Origin: Spinellus fusiger
Taxonomy: Eukaryota; Mucoromycota; Mucoromycetes; Mucorales; Phycomycetaceae
Length of the DNA: 10,047 bases
Direction of reading: 5' to 3'
Assembly (NCBI GenBank): GCA_025094145.1
Contig: JALLLS010000197.1
Coordinates: 1 to 10,047, forward strand
Both the position numbers and the translations under genes were made by a program. The notes under the pieces are model-generated. The model did not search any database. It saw only the letters and a list, made by a program, of their open reading frames with translations, and was not told the origin of the DNA. Of the stretch, positions 1-6,425 are shown piece after piece. Each line of letters begins with the position of its first letter. The stretch's first letter is position 1.

Positions 1-162
1 GCTGTTTGGTTATATGAAGACGAAAAAAAGGGGTTTGAGAAGTTAAAACGACTATGAGAAATAACTTGATTCAAAATATCAATAGATATAAGTGTTTGTT
101 TTGGAAGTTCTATGATTACCAAGACTGTAAGAAGCGATTAGAGTATGGAGTATCAATACTAA

Positions 163-368
163 AGAATAGACAAGTCTTTCTGGAATAGGCACTTATCATT
201 TGAAAAGAGATACACAAAAGAAGGTATGTTATTTATGAATGAATTCTTAAAAATATGTTATTTAATTTGTTAAATATTTTAGATCCTAGAGTACAAGCCA
301 TTTCCTTAGAATTAGGAAAGTATGATGAACTTCATACATACTTATTATTGCATAAAGATGATTTCTAA
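163..368 (+). pseudogene. Possible 3' end of a spliced hypothetical gene or gene relic
   Basis: I do not recognise this product. A frame is open from 163 to 223 and meets a textbook donor, GTATGT, at 224. The candidate intron runs 224-282 (59 nt, AT-rich, ending TATTTTAG). Splicing joins phase 1 to 283 and continues the frame to TAA at 366-368. The second exon reads as ordinary soluble protein (for example QAISLELGKYDELHTY). A stop at 160-162 closes the frame upstream, and the neighbouring frames have several stops, so this may be a decayed gene, a last exon with another intron upstream, or chance. No known domain is visible. The only support is the coherent splice phase and plausible composition. 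Confidence 0.2.
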
Positions 369-738
369 GTATGATTTCTGTAGTAAAAAGGCTGTATTTT
401 GATAAATACATTGACTTAGCCAAAAAACACAAGTATATTTTTTTAGTGGAAACATGAGAATTGAAATATTTTGCGGTCCAAATAACAGCATCCAAGAAGA
501 AAACATAAGAATATCTTATTCTTCAATGATCAAAGCAATTGCAAAAAAATAACAGAATAGTCCTGTGGTAGTATTTTATTAGTTATCTCCTCATGTTGGA
601 TGAGATACAATACCTCTAAATTTTTTTAACATTTGGCCTATTGCTCATCATGAAAGTATGCATAATGACAAAAAAATACTTAATAGCGGTATGTTGTTAT
701 AAGTGACCCTCAACAAGTAACCGGAAAATTTCAAATGT
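369..738. other. AT-rich stretch without a supported gene
   Basis: No frame stays open for a useful length. A 32-codon ORF from ATG at 454 is preceded by a polypyrimidine-AG tract that could be an acceptor, and scattered coding-like pieces are interrupted by stops. This could be more of the relic to the left, but I cannot support a gene. Confidence 0.4.
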
Positions 739-755
739 ATAAATATAAATACAGT
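739..755 (+). repeat. LINE target-site duplication 1, outer copy (17 bp)
   Basis: ATAAATATAAATACAGT. It is repeated exactly, in inverted orientation, at 3068-3084, and the match stops on both sides. The first 13 bases are host DNA. TA is the Tc1 target dinucleotide, and CAGT is the first four bases of a Tc1-A end. The LINE 3' end adjoins at 756. Confidence 0.85.
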
Positions 756-1702
756 TCAAAGTATTTTTTATTTGTGGGTGTTGATTGCTATTCGCGCATT
801 GGGCATGTTAGCCACCCTATGAGATCGTTTGAAAAAAAAAGAATAAACATTGAAACACTTCAAATACGAAAGTGAAAAAAATAATGCAAAGAGAGAAGAG
901 ACGGAAAGAAAAGAGAATATAAAACCTCAATGAGGGAAAAATGATGGAAAATGAGTGGAAATGATGGTAAAATGAGAATTATGAATAGACATCCAAAAGG
1001 CCATAAAGTCGGCAAGGAAACCAGGACACCAAAAAGATAACCGTCATCCTGTGGCGATTCGAAATCCAACGAGGGATACTTAGAGCAACTCGGACAATCC
1101 TGAGGACACAAATACAGCAACTACACTAGCAGCTTCTGGCTTTGCTAAACGGGTTAAGAATGGGTGGTAGAGGAGATATCGGAGGAGAAGTGAGGATACA
1201 GCGTCTGTTGCTGCAGGAGTCTTTGCACTCTATGGCGGCGTTGGCGTTCCCGCTCAACACACCCATCAGCAGCCTCAATGAGCAAGCTACCAGCTGATGG
1301 CTCTACCTTAAAGTCTCGAGTAGACGTGGCTCGATCAATGGCTTGCAGCAGTATTAACAAACTGGGCCAAAGGTCTCGCCATTTAACAAAAGACTTAACC
1401 GTGCGCGGCAGAAGATTTAGACAATAGTCAATTGGATGAACATCTTGTGGTGGTGCAGGAACTAGGAAGAACAAGAACGTGGAGCGTTCATGGTCAACAA
1501 ATGTGCAAGTGAGAAAGTGGTCCCAATTGGCAGATGGGTGGCCACATTGGCAAGGAACTGAAGGTGTTGGTGGTAACCAAGCAATCCTCCATTTTAGTAG
1601 ACGATGTCTTTCTTTGCGCGTGCACGGTAGTAGAAGAATTGGATCCCAAACAGGTCTACATAGTCCACGGGCTACCGTCACCAGCGGATTCTTGCCACGT
1701 AC
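752..1702 (-). mobile_element. Short, 5'-truncated LINE copy
   Basis: This is the 3'-most ~950 bp of the same LINE that is longer at 3085-5336. It keeps only the end of the reverse-transcriptase ORF (1702 down to 1154) and the 3' untranslated region (1153 to ~752). It lacks the endonuclease, reverse-transcriptase core and promoter, so it cannot move by itself. Its 3' end has no poly(A) tail and finishes in ACTTTGA next to ACTG-TA. Its 5' junction with the host sequence carries an 8-bp overlap (CTAGCATA), a normal feature of truncated LINE insertions. In the inferred original order this copy lay on the plus strand at the right-hand Tc1-A end. Confidence 0.85.
1154..1702 (-). pseudogene. LINE reverse-transcriptase C-terminal fragment
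   Basis: About 183 codons, identical in translation to the C-terminus of the long copy. It contains a C-terminal zinc-knuckle-like motif, CQCGHPSANWDHFLTC, at about 1505-1552, typical of the region after the thumb in many LINE proteins. The palm domain (including YADD) and everything before it are absent. An ATG-initiated frame can be extended to 1750, but its first residues are translated from the Tc1-A end and the host duplication, so that start is an artefact of nesting. It is a dead fragment with no expected product. Confidence 0.85.
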
Positions 1703-1719
1703 TATGCTAGATGTACAGT
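1703..1719 (-). repeat. LINE target-site duplication 2, inner copy (17 bp)
   Basis: Read on the minus strand this is ACTGTACATCTAGCATA, identical to 5333-5349. It overlaps the outermost four bases of Tc1-A (1716-1719), the Tc1 TA (1714-1715) and 11 bases of host DNA. Its last eight bases also match the LINE at the truncation point. Confidence 0.85.
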
Positions 1720-1745
1720 GGCTCCTAACAAAACAATGGTATTTT
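1716..1745 (+). repeat. Tc1-A left terminal inverted repeat (30 bp)
   Basis: It begins CAGTGGCTCCTAACAAAACA and matches the reverse complement of 3042-3071 over all 30 bases. It is preceded by TA at 1714-1715. This is the expected transposase binding and cleavage end. Confidence 0.93.
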
Positions 1746-1874
1746 TTCATACCCCGGTATAATTCTACAATAGGAAATACTTATTCTTTGTAATAAAAAC
1801 ATACATTAAACACACAGTAGAGACTTGTAAATTGGATGAAGTATAAAGAAGGTCAACAGAATAATAAATACAAA

Positions 1875-1880
1875 TTTATT
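1875..1880 (-). promoter_or_regulatory. Poly(A) signal of Tc1-A transposase
   Basis: AATAAA on the minus strand, 12 bases after the transposase stop codon (1893-1895). Compact placement like this is common in Tc1 elements. Confidence 0.5.
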
Positions 1881-1892
1881 GGGTGGAAACCC

Positions 1893-2969
1893 TTAATATT
1901 TGGTGCTTCCACCCTTGGCCTCTATAACAGCCCTACATCTCCGATGCATGCTGGCAATGAGGGTGTCTGTGGTGTCCTTAGGAATATTCTCCCATTCTTC
2001 CAACAGAAGCACCTCCAAATCCTGAAGGGAGCTTGCTGGGGTCATCCTCTTTCTTATTGCTCTTTCAAGCACCTCCCAAAGATGCTCTATTGGGTTCAGG
2101 TCAGGGCTTTGTGAGGGCCACCCCTCCATAGTGGCAATGCTCTTATTTGCCTTCCACAGCCTGGACTCTTTGCTCTTGTGGCAACTGGCATTGTCCTCTT
2201 GAAGAACATAATCAATCTCTGGATTCAGTGCCTTGAGTTGAGCCAGCTCAGGGCAGTAGTTGTCCTTTAAGATTTCAATGTGTCTTCTACTGTCTACACT
2301 GCCCTTCACAGGCGCCAATCTCCCGACACCTTCACCAGAGAAAGATCCCCGCACCATCACGCTGCCACCTCCAAACTTCATGGTGGGCTTGATGTTCTTT
2401 GGGAGCAGCCCCTCCTTCTTCTTGCGCACCACTCTGTTGTGGTTGTTGGTCCTCATGAGTTGGTACTTTGACTCATCGGACCAGATGACCGCCTTCCAGT
2501 CTTCTTCTACCCAGTGTAGGTGGACCTTGGCCCAAGCAAGCCTCTACTTCTTGTGCTTGTCAGTGAGAGCAGGTTTCTTGACCACCCTGCAAGAAAACAG
2601 GCCAAGCTTCTTCATCATTTTTGAGGTGCTCCTGGACACTTTGGTGGTCATCTGCTTGTGAATCTGATTCATTGTCTGAAATGAATCTCTTGTCACTTCG
2701 CGACTGACCTCTCTCTCGTCCCTCTCCTTCAGAATGGGCATGCGCCCAGTGCTCTTCTTGGCCTTAAAACAGCCAGTTTCCTTATATCTCTTTACGATGA
2801 GGGAAACAGACTGTTGACTAACTCCAAACCTAGCAGAAATGGCAGCCTGGCTGGTCCCATTTACGGTAGCCTCGTGAGCAATGAGACATCGGGTGAAGTC
2901 ATCTATATTCTTCTTTCTGTTCCCAAGAGGTCTCATGGGTTGTTCAGTGGTGTTAGATGAGGTAGACAT
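1893..2969 (-). pseudogene. Tc1-A transposase, one nonsense mutation
   Basis: A DDE transposase that would excise and reinsert its own element in the nucleus. The frame is continuous from ATG at 2969 to TAA at 1893-1895 (358 codons), except for one TAG at 2544-2546 (codon 142), where the context suggests a former lysine or arginine codon. An N-terminal HTH spans about residues 22-66 (HEATVNGTSQ...GVSQQSV). The RNase-H-like domain follows with D165 (WSDES), D259 (QEDNA) and E295 (NPIEHLW). There are 35 residues between the second and third catalytic residues, one more than in classical Tc1 (DD34E). The stop falls between the DNA-binding and catalytic parts, so a truncated product would be a binding-only protein of 141 residues. 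Length and domain order are otherwise normal. Confidence 0.93.
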
Positions 2970-3041
2970 TAGAGTGGAGAAGCAATAAATGAAAAATGTT
3001 TAATAAAAAAAATTTAAGGGTAAGATTATGGTCTGAATTTG

Positions 3042-3071
3042 AAAATACCATTGTTTTGTTAGGAGCCACTG
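3042..3071 (-). repeat. Tc1-A right terminal inverted repeat (30 bp)
   Basis: Perfect reverse complement of 1716-1745, followed by TA at 3072-3073. On the minus strand it lies just upstream of the transposase ATG (2969). Confidence 0.93.
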
Positions 3072-3084
3072 TATTTATATTTAT
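3068..3084 (-). repeat. LINE target-site duplication 1, inner copy (17 bp)
   Basis: ACTGTATTTATATTTAT, the exact reverse complement of 739-755. It includes the last four bases of Tc1-A. The long LINE copy begins at 3085. Confidence 0.85.
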
Positions 3085-4935
3085 TGCCCAAGGATCAGGA
3101 GAGCAAGATCCAAAACCTCCAGTCGTCGTCTTCCTAGATATTAAAGCTGCACATGATAGTGTGGAACGCTCTGTCATATGGGAGTCGCTGATGCCCTTCG
3201 TGTCTCAGCTGTTGCTCTTGTTACTACAGAATTTGTTTGATGACATTATGGTGAATGTGATTCTGAAAAATGTAGCATCCTGGGACATTGCACCTAAACG
3301 AGGAGTCTTACAGGGTAGTATTCTTTCTCCATTACTTTATTCTATTTTCATTGATACTCTTCCACGTTTCTTGAGGTTTGCTTCGGTATCCCCAATACTG
3401 GTTGGTATGCACCCACCTACCATGGGACGGTCCATTAATCTCTGTGCTCGAAATCCTTTCTTTTTGCTTCCCCACAGGCAACTGTTCACGCATTGCTTGA
3501 CGAGTTACAGAATTCCCTTCACAATCCTTTTCCTACTTCTACAGTTTCGGATGACTCTTCTGAGTCGTCAGATTCTTCTTACAGTCCGTCTCATGTCACT
3601 GTTACTTGGGCTCCTGTGAATTGTTTGTTGTATGCTGATGATGTGGCTCTTATGGGCTGCCCAGAAGATATACATCGAATGCTGGCACTTGCCGAAATTC
3701 ACTCGACCCTCCTTGGTTACAAATGGAGTCCCTCCAAATGTGAAGTACTCAATGCCCCGGCCAATGTGCCGTTTTACCTCTATGGCAACGAGCTTCCAAC
3801 CTGTGATACTTTCAAGTACCTTGGTATCCCCTTTTCACGTCAAGGTATTAACCAAGACGCACTTTTCTCACACTCACAAGTCAAGGCAATTGCAGTAATG
3901 CAAAAGCTGAGAGGAATGGGTGTAAACATGTATGGCTTTGGGATTACAGCAGCCCTAAGAGCGTATACTGTTTTTGTTCGGCCTATCCTTGAGTATGGGT
4001 TGGCTATTTGTAATGTCAATAGACTAGGCATCCGCCCGCTACAAATCTGTCAGTCTGCTTGTCTGAGACTTTGTCTTGCTAGATCTGCTACTGCTAGGTT
4101 TGGAACGATCCAGGTTGCCCAATTAGCTGCCCTCCCTAACATATACTCTCGTTTTCTTTATCTGCAAGCCAAATTTGTTGAGCGCGCAGCTACCCTTCCT
4201 GAAGACACCCTCCTCTGGTGCCTTGTCCCGCAGCTTGAAGCACCCCAGAGTAAAGCCAGATGGATTAAGCTACGTGGCAATGTACTCTGGCAAAATACTC
4301 AAAGAATAGGACGGGCTCACAACCCTCCTAAATATCCATTAAAAGTAGCTTATCTTGAACGTCTTCAAAGTGAAACTACTAGCATAGTACGTGGCAAGAA
4401 TCCGCTGGTGACGGTAGCCCGTGGACTATGTAGACCTGTTTGGGATCCAATTCTTCTACTACCGTGCACGCGCAAAGAAAGACATCGTCTACTAAAATGG
4501 AGGATTGCTTGGTTACCACCAACACCTTCAGTTCCTTGCCAATGTGGCCACCCATCTGCCAATTGGGACCACTTTCTCACTTGCACATTTGTTGACCATG
4601 AACGCTCCACGTTCTTGTTCTTCCTAGTTCCTGCACCACCACAAGATGTTCATCCAATTGACTATTGTCTAAATCTTCTGCCGCGCACGGTTAAGTCTTT
4701 TGTTAAATGGCGAGACCTTTGGCCCAGTTTGTTAATACTGCTGCAAGCCATTGATCGAGCCACGTCTACTCGAGACTTTAAGGTAGAGCCATCAGCTGGT
4801 AGCTTGCTCATTGAGGCTGCTGATGGGTGTGTTGAGCGGGAACGCCAACGCCGCCATAGAGTGCAAAGACTCCTGCAGCAACAGACGCTGTATCCTCACT
4901 TCTCCTCCGATATCTCCTCTACCACCCATTCTTAA
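3085..4935 (+). pseudogene. LINE reverse transcriptase, truncated, with frame change or intron
   Basis: Copies LINE RNA into DNA at the nicked target (target-primed reverse transcription). Visible in order: motif A FLDIKAAHDSV (from 3131, catalytic D at 3137); motif B RGVLQGSILSPLL (3299-3337); catalytic YADD (3631-3642); GYKWSPSKCEVL (from 3715); FKYLG (from 3811), leading into the thumb; and a C-terminal CQCG...H...C motif (4537-4584). The stop is TAA at 4933-4935. Motifs A and B are in one frame, while YADD and the rest are in another. The two join in phase if a candidate intron (3386-3477) is removed; otherwise a frameshift mutation lies between about 3439 and 3619. A frame that is open from 2996 begins inside Tc1-A, so its first ~30 residues are not LINE protein. 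The clade within LINEs is not assigned. Confidence 0.88.
3386..3477 (+). other. Candidate 92-nt intron inside the LINE RT gene
   Basis: Donor GTATCC at 3386, a TTAAT branch-like site near 3435-3439, and a strong polypyrimidine acceptor (TTTCTTTTTGCTTCCCCACAG, ending at 3477). Removing it joins codon TCG to GCA in phase 0 and brings RT motifs A/B into the same frame as YADD. The sequence-level fit is good. The alternative is a simple indel, because both frames happen to be open through this stretch. Confidence 0.4.
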
Positions 4936-5336
4936 CCCGTTTAGCAAAGCCAGAAGCTGCTAGTGTAGTTGCTGTATTTGTGTCCTCAGGATTGTCCGAG
5001 TTGCTCTAAGTATCCCTCGTTGGATTTCGAATCGCCACAGGATGACGGTTATCTTTTTGGTGTCCTGGTTTCCTTGCCGACTTTATGGCCTTTTGGATGT
5101 CTATTCATAATTCTCATTTTACCATCATTTCCACTCATTTTCCATCATTTTTCCCTCATTGAGGTTTTATATTCTCTTTTCTTTCCGTCTCTTCTCTCTT
5201 TGCATTATTTTTTTCACTTTCGTATTTGAAGTGTTTCAATGTTTATTCTTTTTTTTTCAAACGATCTCATAGGGTGGCTAACATGCCCAATGCGCGAATA
5301 GCAATCAACACCCACAAATAAAAATACTTTGAACTG
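4379..5336 (+). repeat. Right arm of the 959/958-bp inverted repeat
   Basis: Reverse complement of 752-1710 apart from one homopolymer base. It covers the RT C-terminus (4379-4935) and the LINE 3' untranslated region. The spacer between the arms is 2668 bp (1711-4378). Confidence 0.9.
4936..5336 (+). other. LINE 3' untranslated region
   Basis: About 400 bp after the RT stop, strongly pyrimidine-rich from about 5100 to 5260, ending in ACACCCACAAATAAAAATAC then TTTGA(ACTG). It is present in both arms. An 86-codon frame (4969-5229) inside it looks like a by-product of the T-rich composition (runs of Leu, Phe, Ile, Ser) rather than a gene. The 3' end is the part of the RNA that a LINE RT normally recognises to start copying. 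Confidence 0.7.
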
Positions 5337-5349
5337 TACATCTAGCATA
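5333..5349 (+). repeat. LINE target-site duplication 2, outer copy (17 bp)
   Basis: ACTGTACATCTAGCATA, identical to the minus strand of 1703-1719. It marks the right edge of the nested cluster. The host sequence resumes with ATTAATAC. Confidence 0.85.
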
Positions 5350-5612
5350 ATTAATACTATCATTTAGCATTTGATATTTTCCTGTATCAGCACACCACCA
5401 CCACTATATTTATTGGTGGACTTTATATGTCTTGGTCATATACTCTTGTTTATTCATCTATTTTAAAGCATAGTTTTGCTGCTATTGTCAGTAATAAACT
5501 AATACTATGACCCCATTTCATACAGAGAAGTACTATTCAATATTTACATTCATCAATGAATACAAAAGAAACCACAATTCTTTATAAGAGAACTTCAAGC
5601 TTCATCATTTGT
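5350..5612 (-). other. 3' flank of the triple-HTH gene
   Basis: AT-rich, no gene of its own. It contains two AATAAA signals on the minus strand downstream of the triple-HTH stop codon: 5449-5454 and 5409-5414. The second sits in the loop side of a 6-bp hairpin (CCACCA 5398-5403 with TGGTGG 5414-5419). It probably serves as 3' untranslated and termination sequence for that gene. Confidence 0.4.
5449..5454 (-). promoter_or_regulatory. Candidate poly(A) signal for triple-HTH gene
   Basis: AATAAA on the minus strand, about 160 bases after the stop codon at 5613-5615. A second copy lies at 5409-5414. Such hexamers are common in AT-rich DNA, so the assignment is tentative. Confidence 0.3.
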
Positions 5613-6425
5613 TTAAAGATCAAGTGTACAGCTGGATTGATCTTGTTCCTGCTTGATTTCTTCATTGTCTGTGATAGATTGAGATTCTACTTGCAAGTTA
5701 ACCTCAACTTCGTTAATTATGGACTTGGTCTCAATGTCAGTTATGGGCTCAAGAGAGACTCTTTCCCTGTATGCCTTCCAGATTCTATAAACAGCTGATT
5801 CGCTGATACCAACTACAGCAGCAATCCTCTTTTGTGTAGGGCCATTGACGGTGTACTCGTGTATAACAGCATTGCGTATGTCTTTATCAATAAGTGTCCT
5901 CTTTTTAGGAGGTTTAATACTCTTTCCAGTACTAAGTGCATGTTTCTTCAATATATTGCAAACAGTCGCTTGGCTAGTACCAATCATAATAGCGATCTTC
6001 TCCTGACTGAGGCCATTGACAGTGTACTCATGTATAACAGTATTGCGTATGTCTTCATTCATAAGTGTCTTCTCTTTACCACGTTTAATACTCTTTCCAG
6101 TACTAAGTGCATGTTTCTTCAATATATTGCAAACAGTCATTTGGCTAGTACCAATCATAACAGCGATCTTTCTTTGACTGAGGCCATTGACAGTGTACTC
6201 GTGTATAACAGTATTGCGTATGTCTTCAGTATTAATAGTTTGTTTATTAGAGTTTGTTTCCTTGATAGTGGCTGTCTTCTCGATAGTATTTTCCTGTTCA
6301 GTAGTGTTTGTTTTTTCTATAGTGACATTTCTCTCGGTGCTAGCTGTTTGTTTGATGATGGCTGTTTCTTCATTAGTGGTTGCTTGTTCAATAGCAGTTG
6401 TTTCTTCAGTAGGTGAAATAGACAT
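5613..6425 (-). CDS. Triple helix-turn-helix protein derived from Tc1 transposase
   Basis: An intact frame of 270 residues with no known name. Residues 1-66 are a low-complexity Thr/Glu/Ile-rich segment (for example TIEKTNTTEQENTIEKTATI). Then come three HTH units: residues 67-123, 124-180 and 181 to about 222. Units 1 and 2 are exactly 57 residues each, 48 of 57 identical. Each reads IRN-VIHEYTVNG, then a second helix, then GTSQ-TVCNILKK, then a basic linker (SIKRGKEK or SIKPPKKR). The pattern HE-TVNG-SQ--I----G-SQ--V--I-K is shared with the Tc1-A transposase HTH, so the domain comes from that family. No DDE domain or catalytic motif follows; residues 223-270 are acidic and Gln/Glu-rich. No terminal inverted repeats were seen around it. 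It is probably a nuclear DNA-binding protein; the target and effect are unknown. An alternative is a dead remnant, but a 270-codon open frame in decayed surroundings argues for constraint or recent origin. Confidence 0.75.
   Translation of the reverse strand: MSISPTEETTAIEQATTNEETAIIKQTASTERNVTIEKTNTTEQENTIEKTATIKETNSNKQTINTEDIRNTVIHEYTVNGLSQRKIAVMIGTSQMTVCNILKKHALSTGKSIKRGKEKTLMNEDIRNTVIHEYTVNGLSQEKIAIMIGTSQATVCNILKKHALSTGKSIKPPKKRTLIDKDIRNAVIHEYTVNGPTQKRIAAVVGISESAVYRIWKAYRERVSLEPITDIETKSIINEVEVNLQVESQSITDNEEIKQEQDQSSCTLDL
5881..6222 (-). repeat. Two tandem 171-bp units encoding HTH units 1 and 2
   Basis: Units 6052-6222 and 5881-6051 are both 171 bp and differ at about 16 positions by my alignment (about 91% identity), giving nine residue differences. 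A third, older copy continues below 5880: its first ~44 bases (to about 5840) are near-identical to the other two, after which it diverges strongly. The exact 57-codon period keeps the frame. Confidence 0.9.

Larger units (their letters stand above)
752..1710 (-). repeat. Left arm of a 959/958-bp inverted repeat (LINE 3' region)
   Basis: This arm is the reverse complement of 4379-5336. The arms differ by one base of length in a homopolymer close to the outer end (six T here, five A in the other arm), and I saw no substitution. At the inner end, the last eight bases (TATGCTAG, 1703-1710) belong to both the host duplication and the LINE by microhomology. The arms are two copies of the same LINE tail in opposite orientation. 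Confidence 0.9.
1716..3071 (-). mobile_element. Tc1/mariner DNA transposon (Tc1-A), nearly intact
   Basis: The element is 1356 bp, a normal length for Tc1/mariner. It has 30-bp perfect terminal inverted repeats (1716-1745 and 3042-3071) starting CAGTGGCTCC, and a TA on each side (1714-1715, 3072-3073), which is the family's standard target duplication. One transposase ORF fills most of it on the minus strand and carries a single in-frame stop. Each end is the landing site of a LINE copy. The 17-bp duplications leave the Tc1 ends and their TA complete, so the ends could still be recognised by a transposase supplied from elsewhere. Confidence 0.93.
3085..5336 (+). mobile_element. Long, 5'-truncated LINE copy (about 2.25 kb)
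   Basis: A non-LTR retrotransposon copy starting abruptly just before reverse-transcriptase motif A. The apurinic-type endonuclease, RT motifs before A, any ORF1 and the 5' region are missing, so it is not autonomous. It ends in about 400 bp of pyrimidine-rich 3' untranslated DNA finishing ATACTTTGA before ACTG-TA, with no poly(A) tail. In the inferred original order its 5' part (3085-4378) was joined to the left arm on the minus strand, next to duplication 1 at both ends. The exact 3' terminus is uncertain by four bases (5332 or 5336), because ACTG could belong to the LINE or to the Tc1 end. Confidence 0.88.
739..5349. mobile_element. Nested cluster: Tc1 element bracketed by two outward-facing LINE copies
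   Basis: The block is bounded by the outer copies of two 17-bp target-site duplications. In displayed order it holds a short LINE copy (minus strand), Tc1-A, and a long LINE copy (plus strand). Both LINE 3' ends face outward and both LINE 5' ends face Tc1-A. The duplications match across the cluster rather than around each LINE: 739-755 pairs with 3068-3084, and 5333-5349 pairs with 1703-1719. The segment between the LINE arms is therefore inverted relative to the order in which the insertions took place. Removing all three elements leaves a 24-bp host site: ATAAATATAAA, TA, then CATCTAGCATA. Confidence 0.85.

Noticed and set aside
286..495. 69-codon minus-strand frame
   Set aside because: No motif, and it overlaps the better-phased plus-strand candidate exon.
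1479..1793. 104-codon plus-strand frame, and its mirror at 4365-4610
   Set aside because: Antisense shadow of the LINE RT C-terminus; no motif.
2260..2661. 133-codon plus-strand frame inside Tc1-A
   Set aside because: Shadow of the transposase on the other strand.
2996..3084. Start of the RT frame at 2996
   Set aside because: This part lies in Tc1-A and the host duplication; the frame is open there only by chance.
4969..5229. 86-codon ORF after the RT stop, repeated identically at 860-1120 on the minus strand
   Set aside because: It is the pyrimidine-rich LINE 3' untranslated region. The residue composition (Leu, Phe, Ile, Ser) follows from T-richness, and it has no recognised domain.
752..5336. 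A single large DNA transposon with ~960-bp terminal inverted repeats starting CAGTTCAAAG and flanked by TA
   Set aside because: The arms encode the end of a LINE RT and its 3' untranslated region. The outer flanks are fully explained by two separate 17-bp LINE duplications that contain the Tc1 TA and CAGT.
739..5349. One LINE event that primed from both sides of one break (twin priming)
   Set aside because: It would give one duplication around the whole unit. Here there are two different duplications, each with an internal partner next to the Tc1 ends.
5832..6416. 194-codon plus-strand frame opposite the triple-HTH gene
   Set aside because: It is the mirror of the tandem HTH units, rich in Cys/Phe/Ser from the opposite strand. 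The minus-strand frame has clear HTH patterns.
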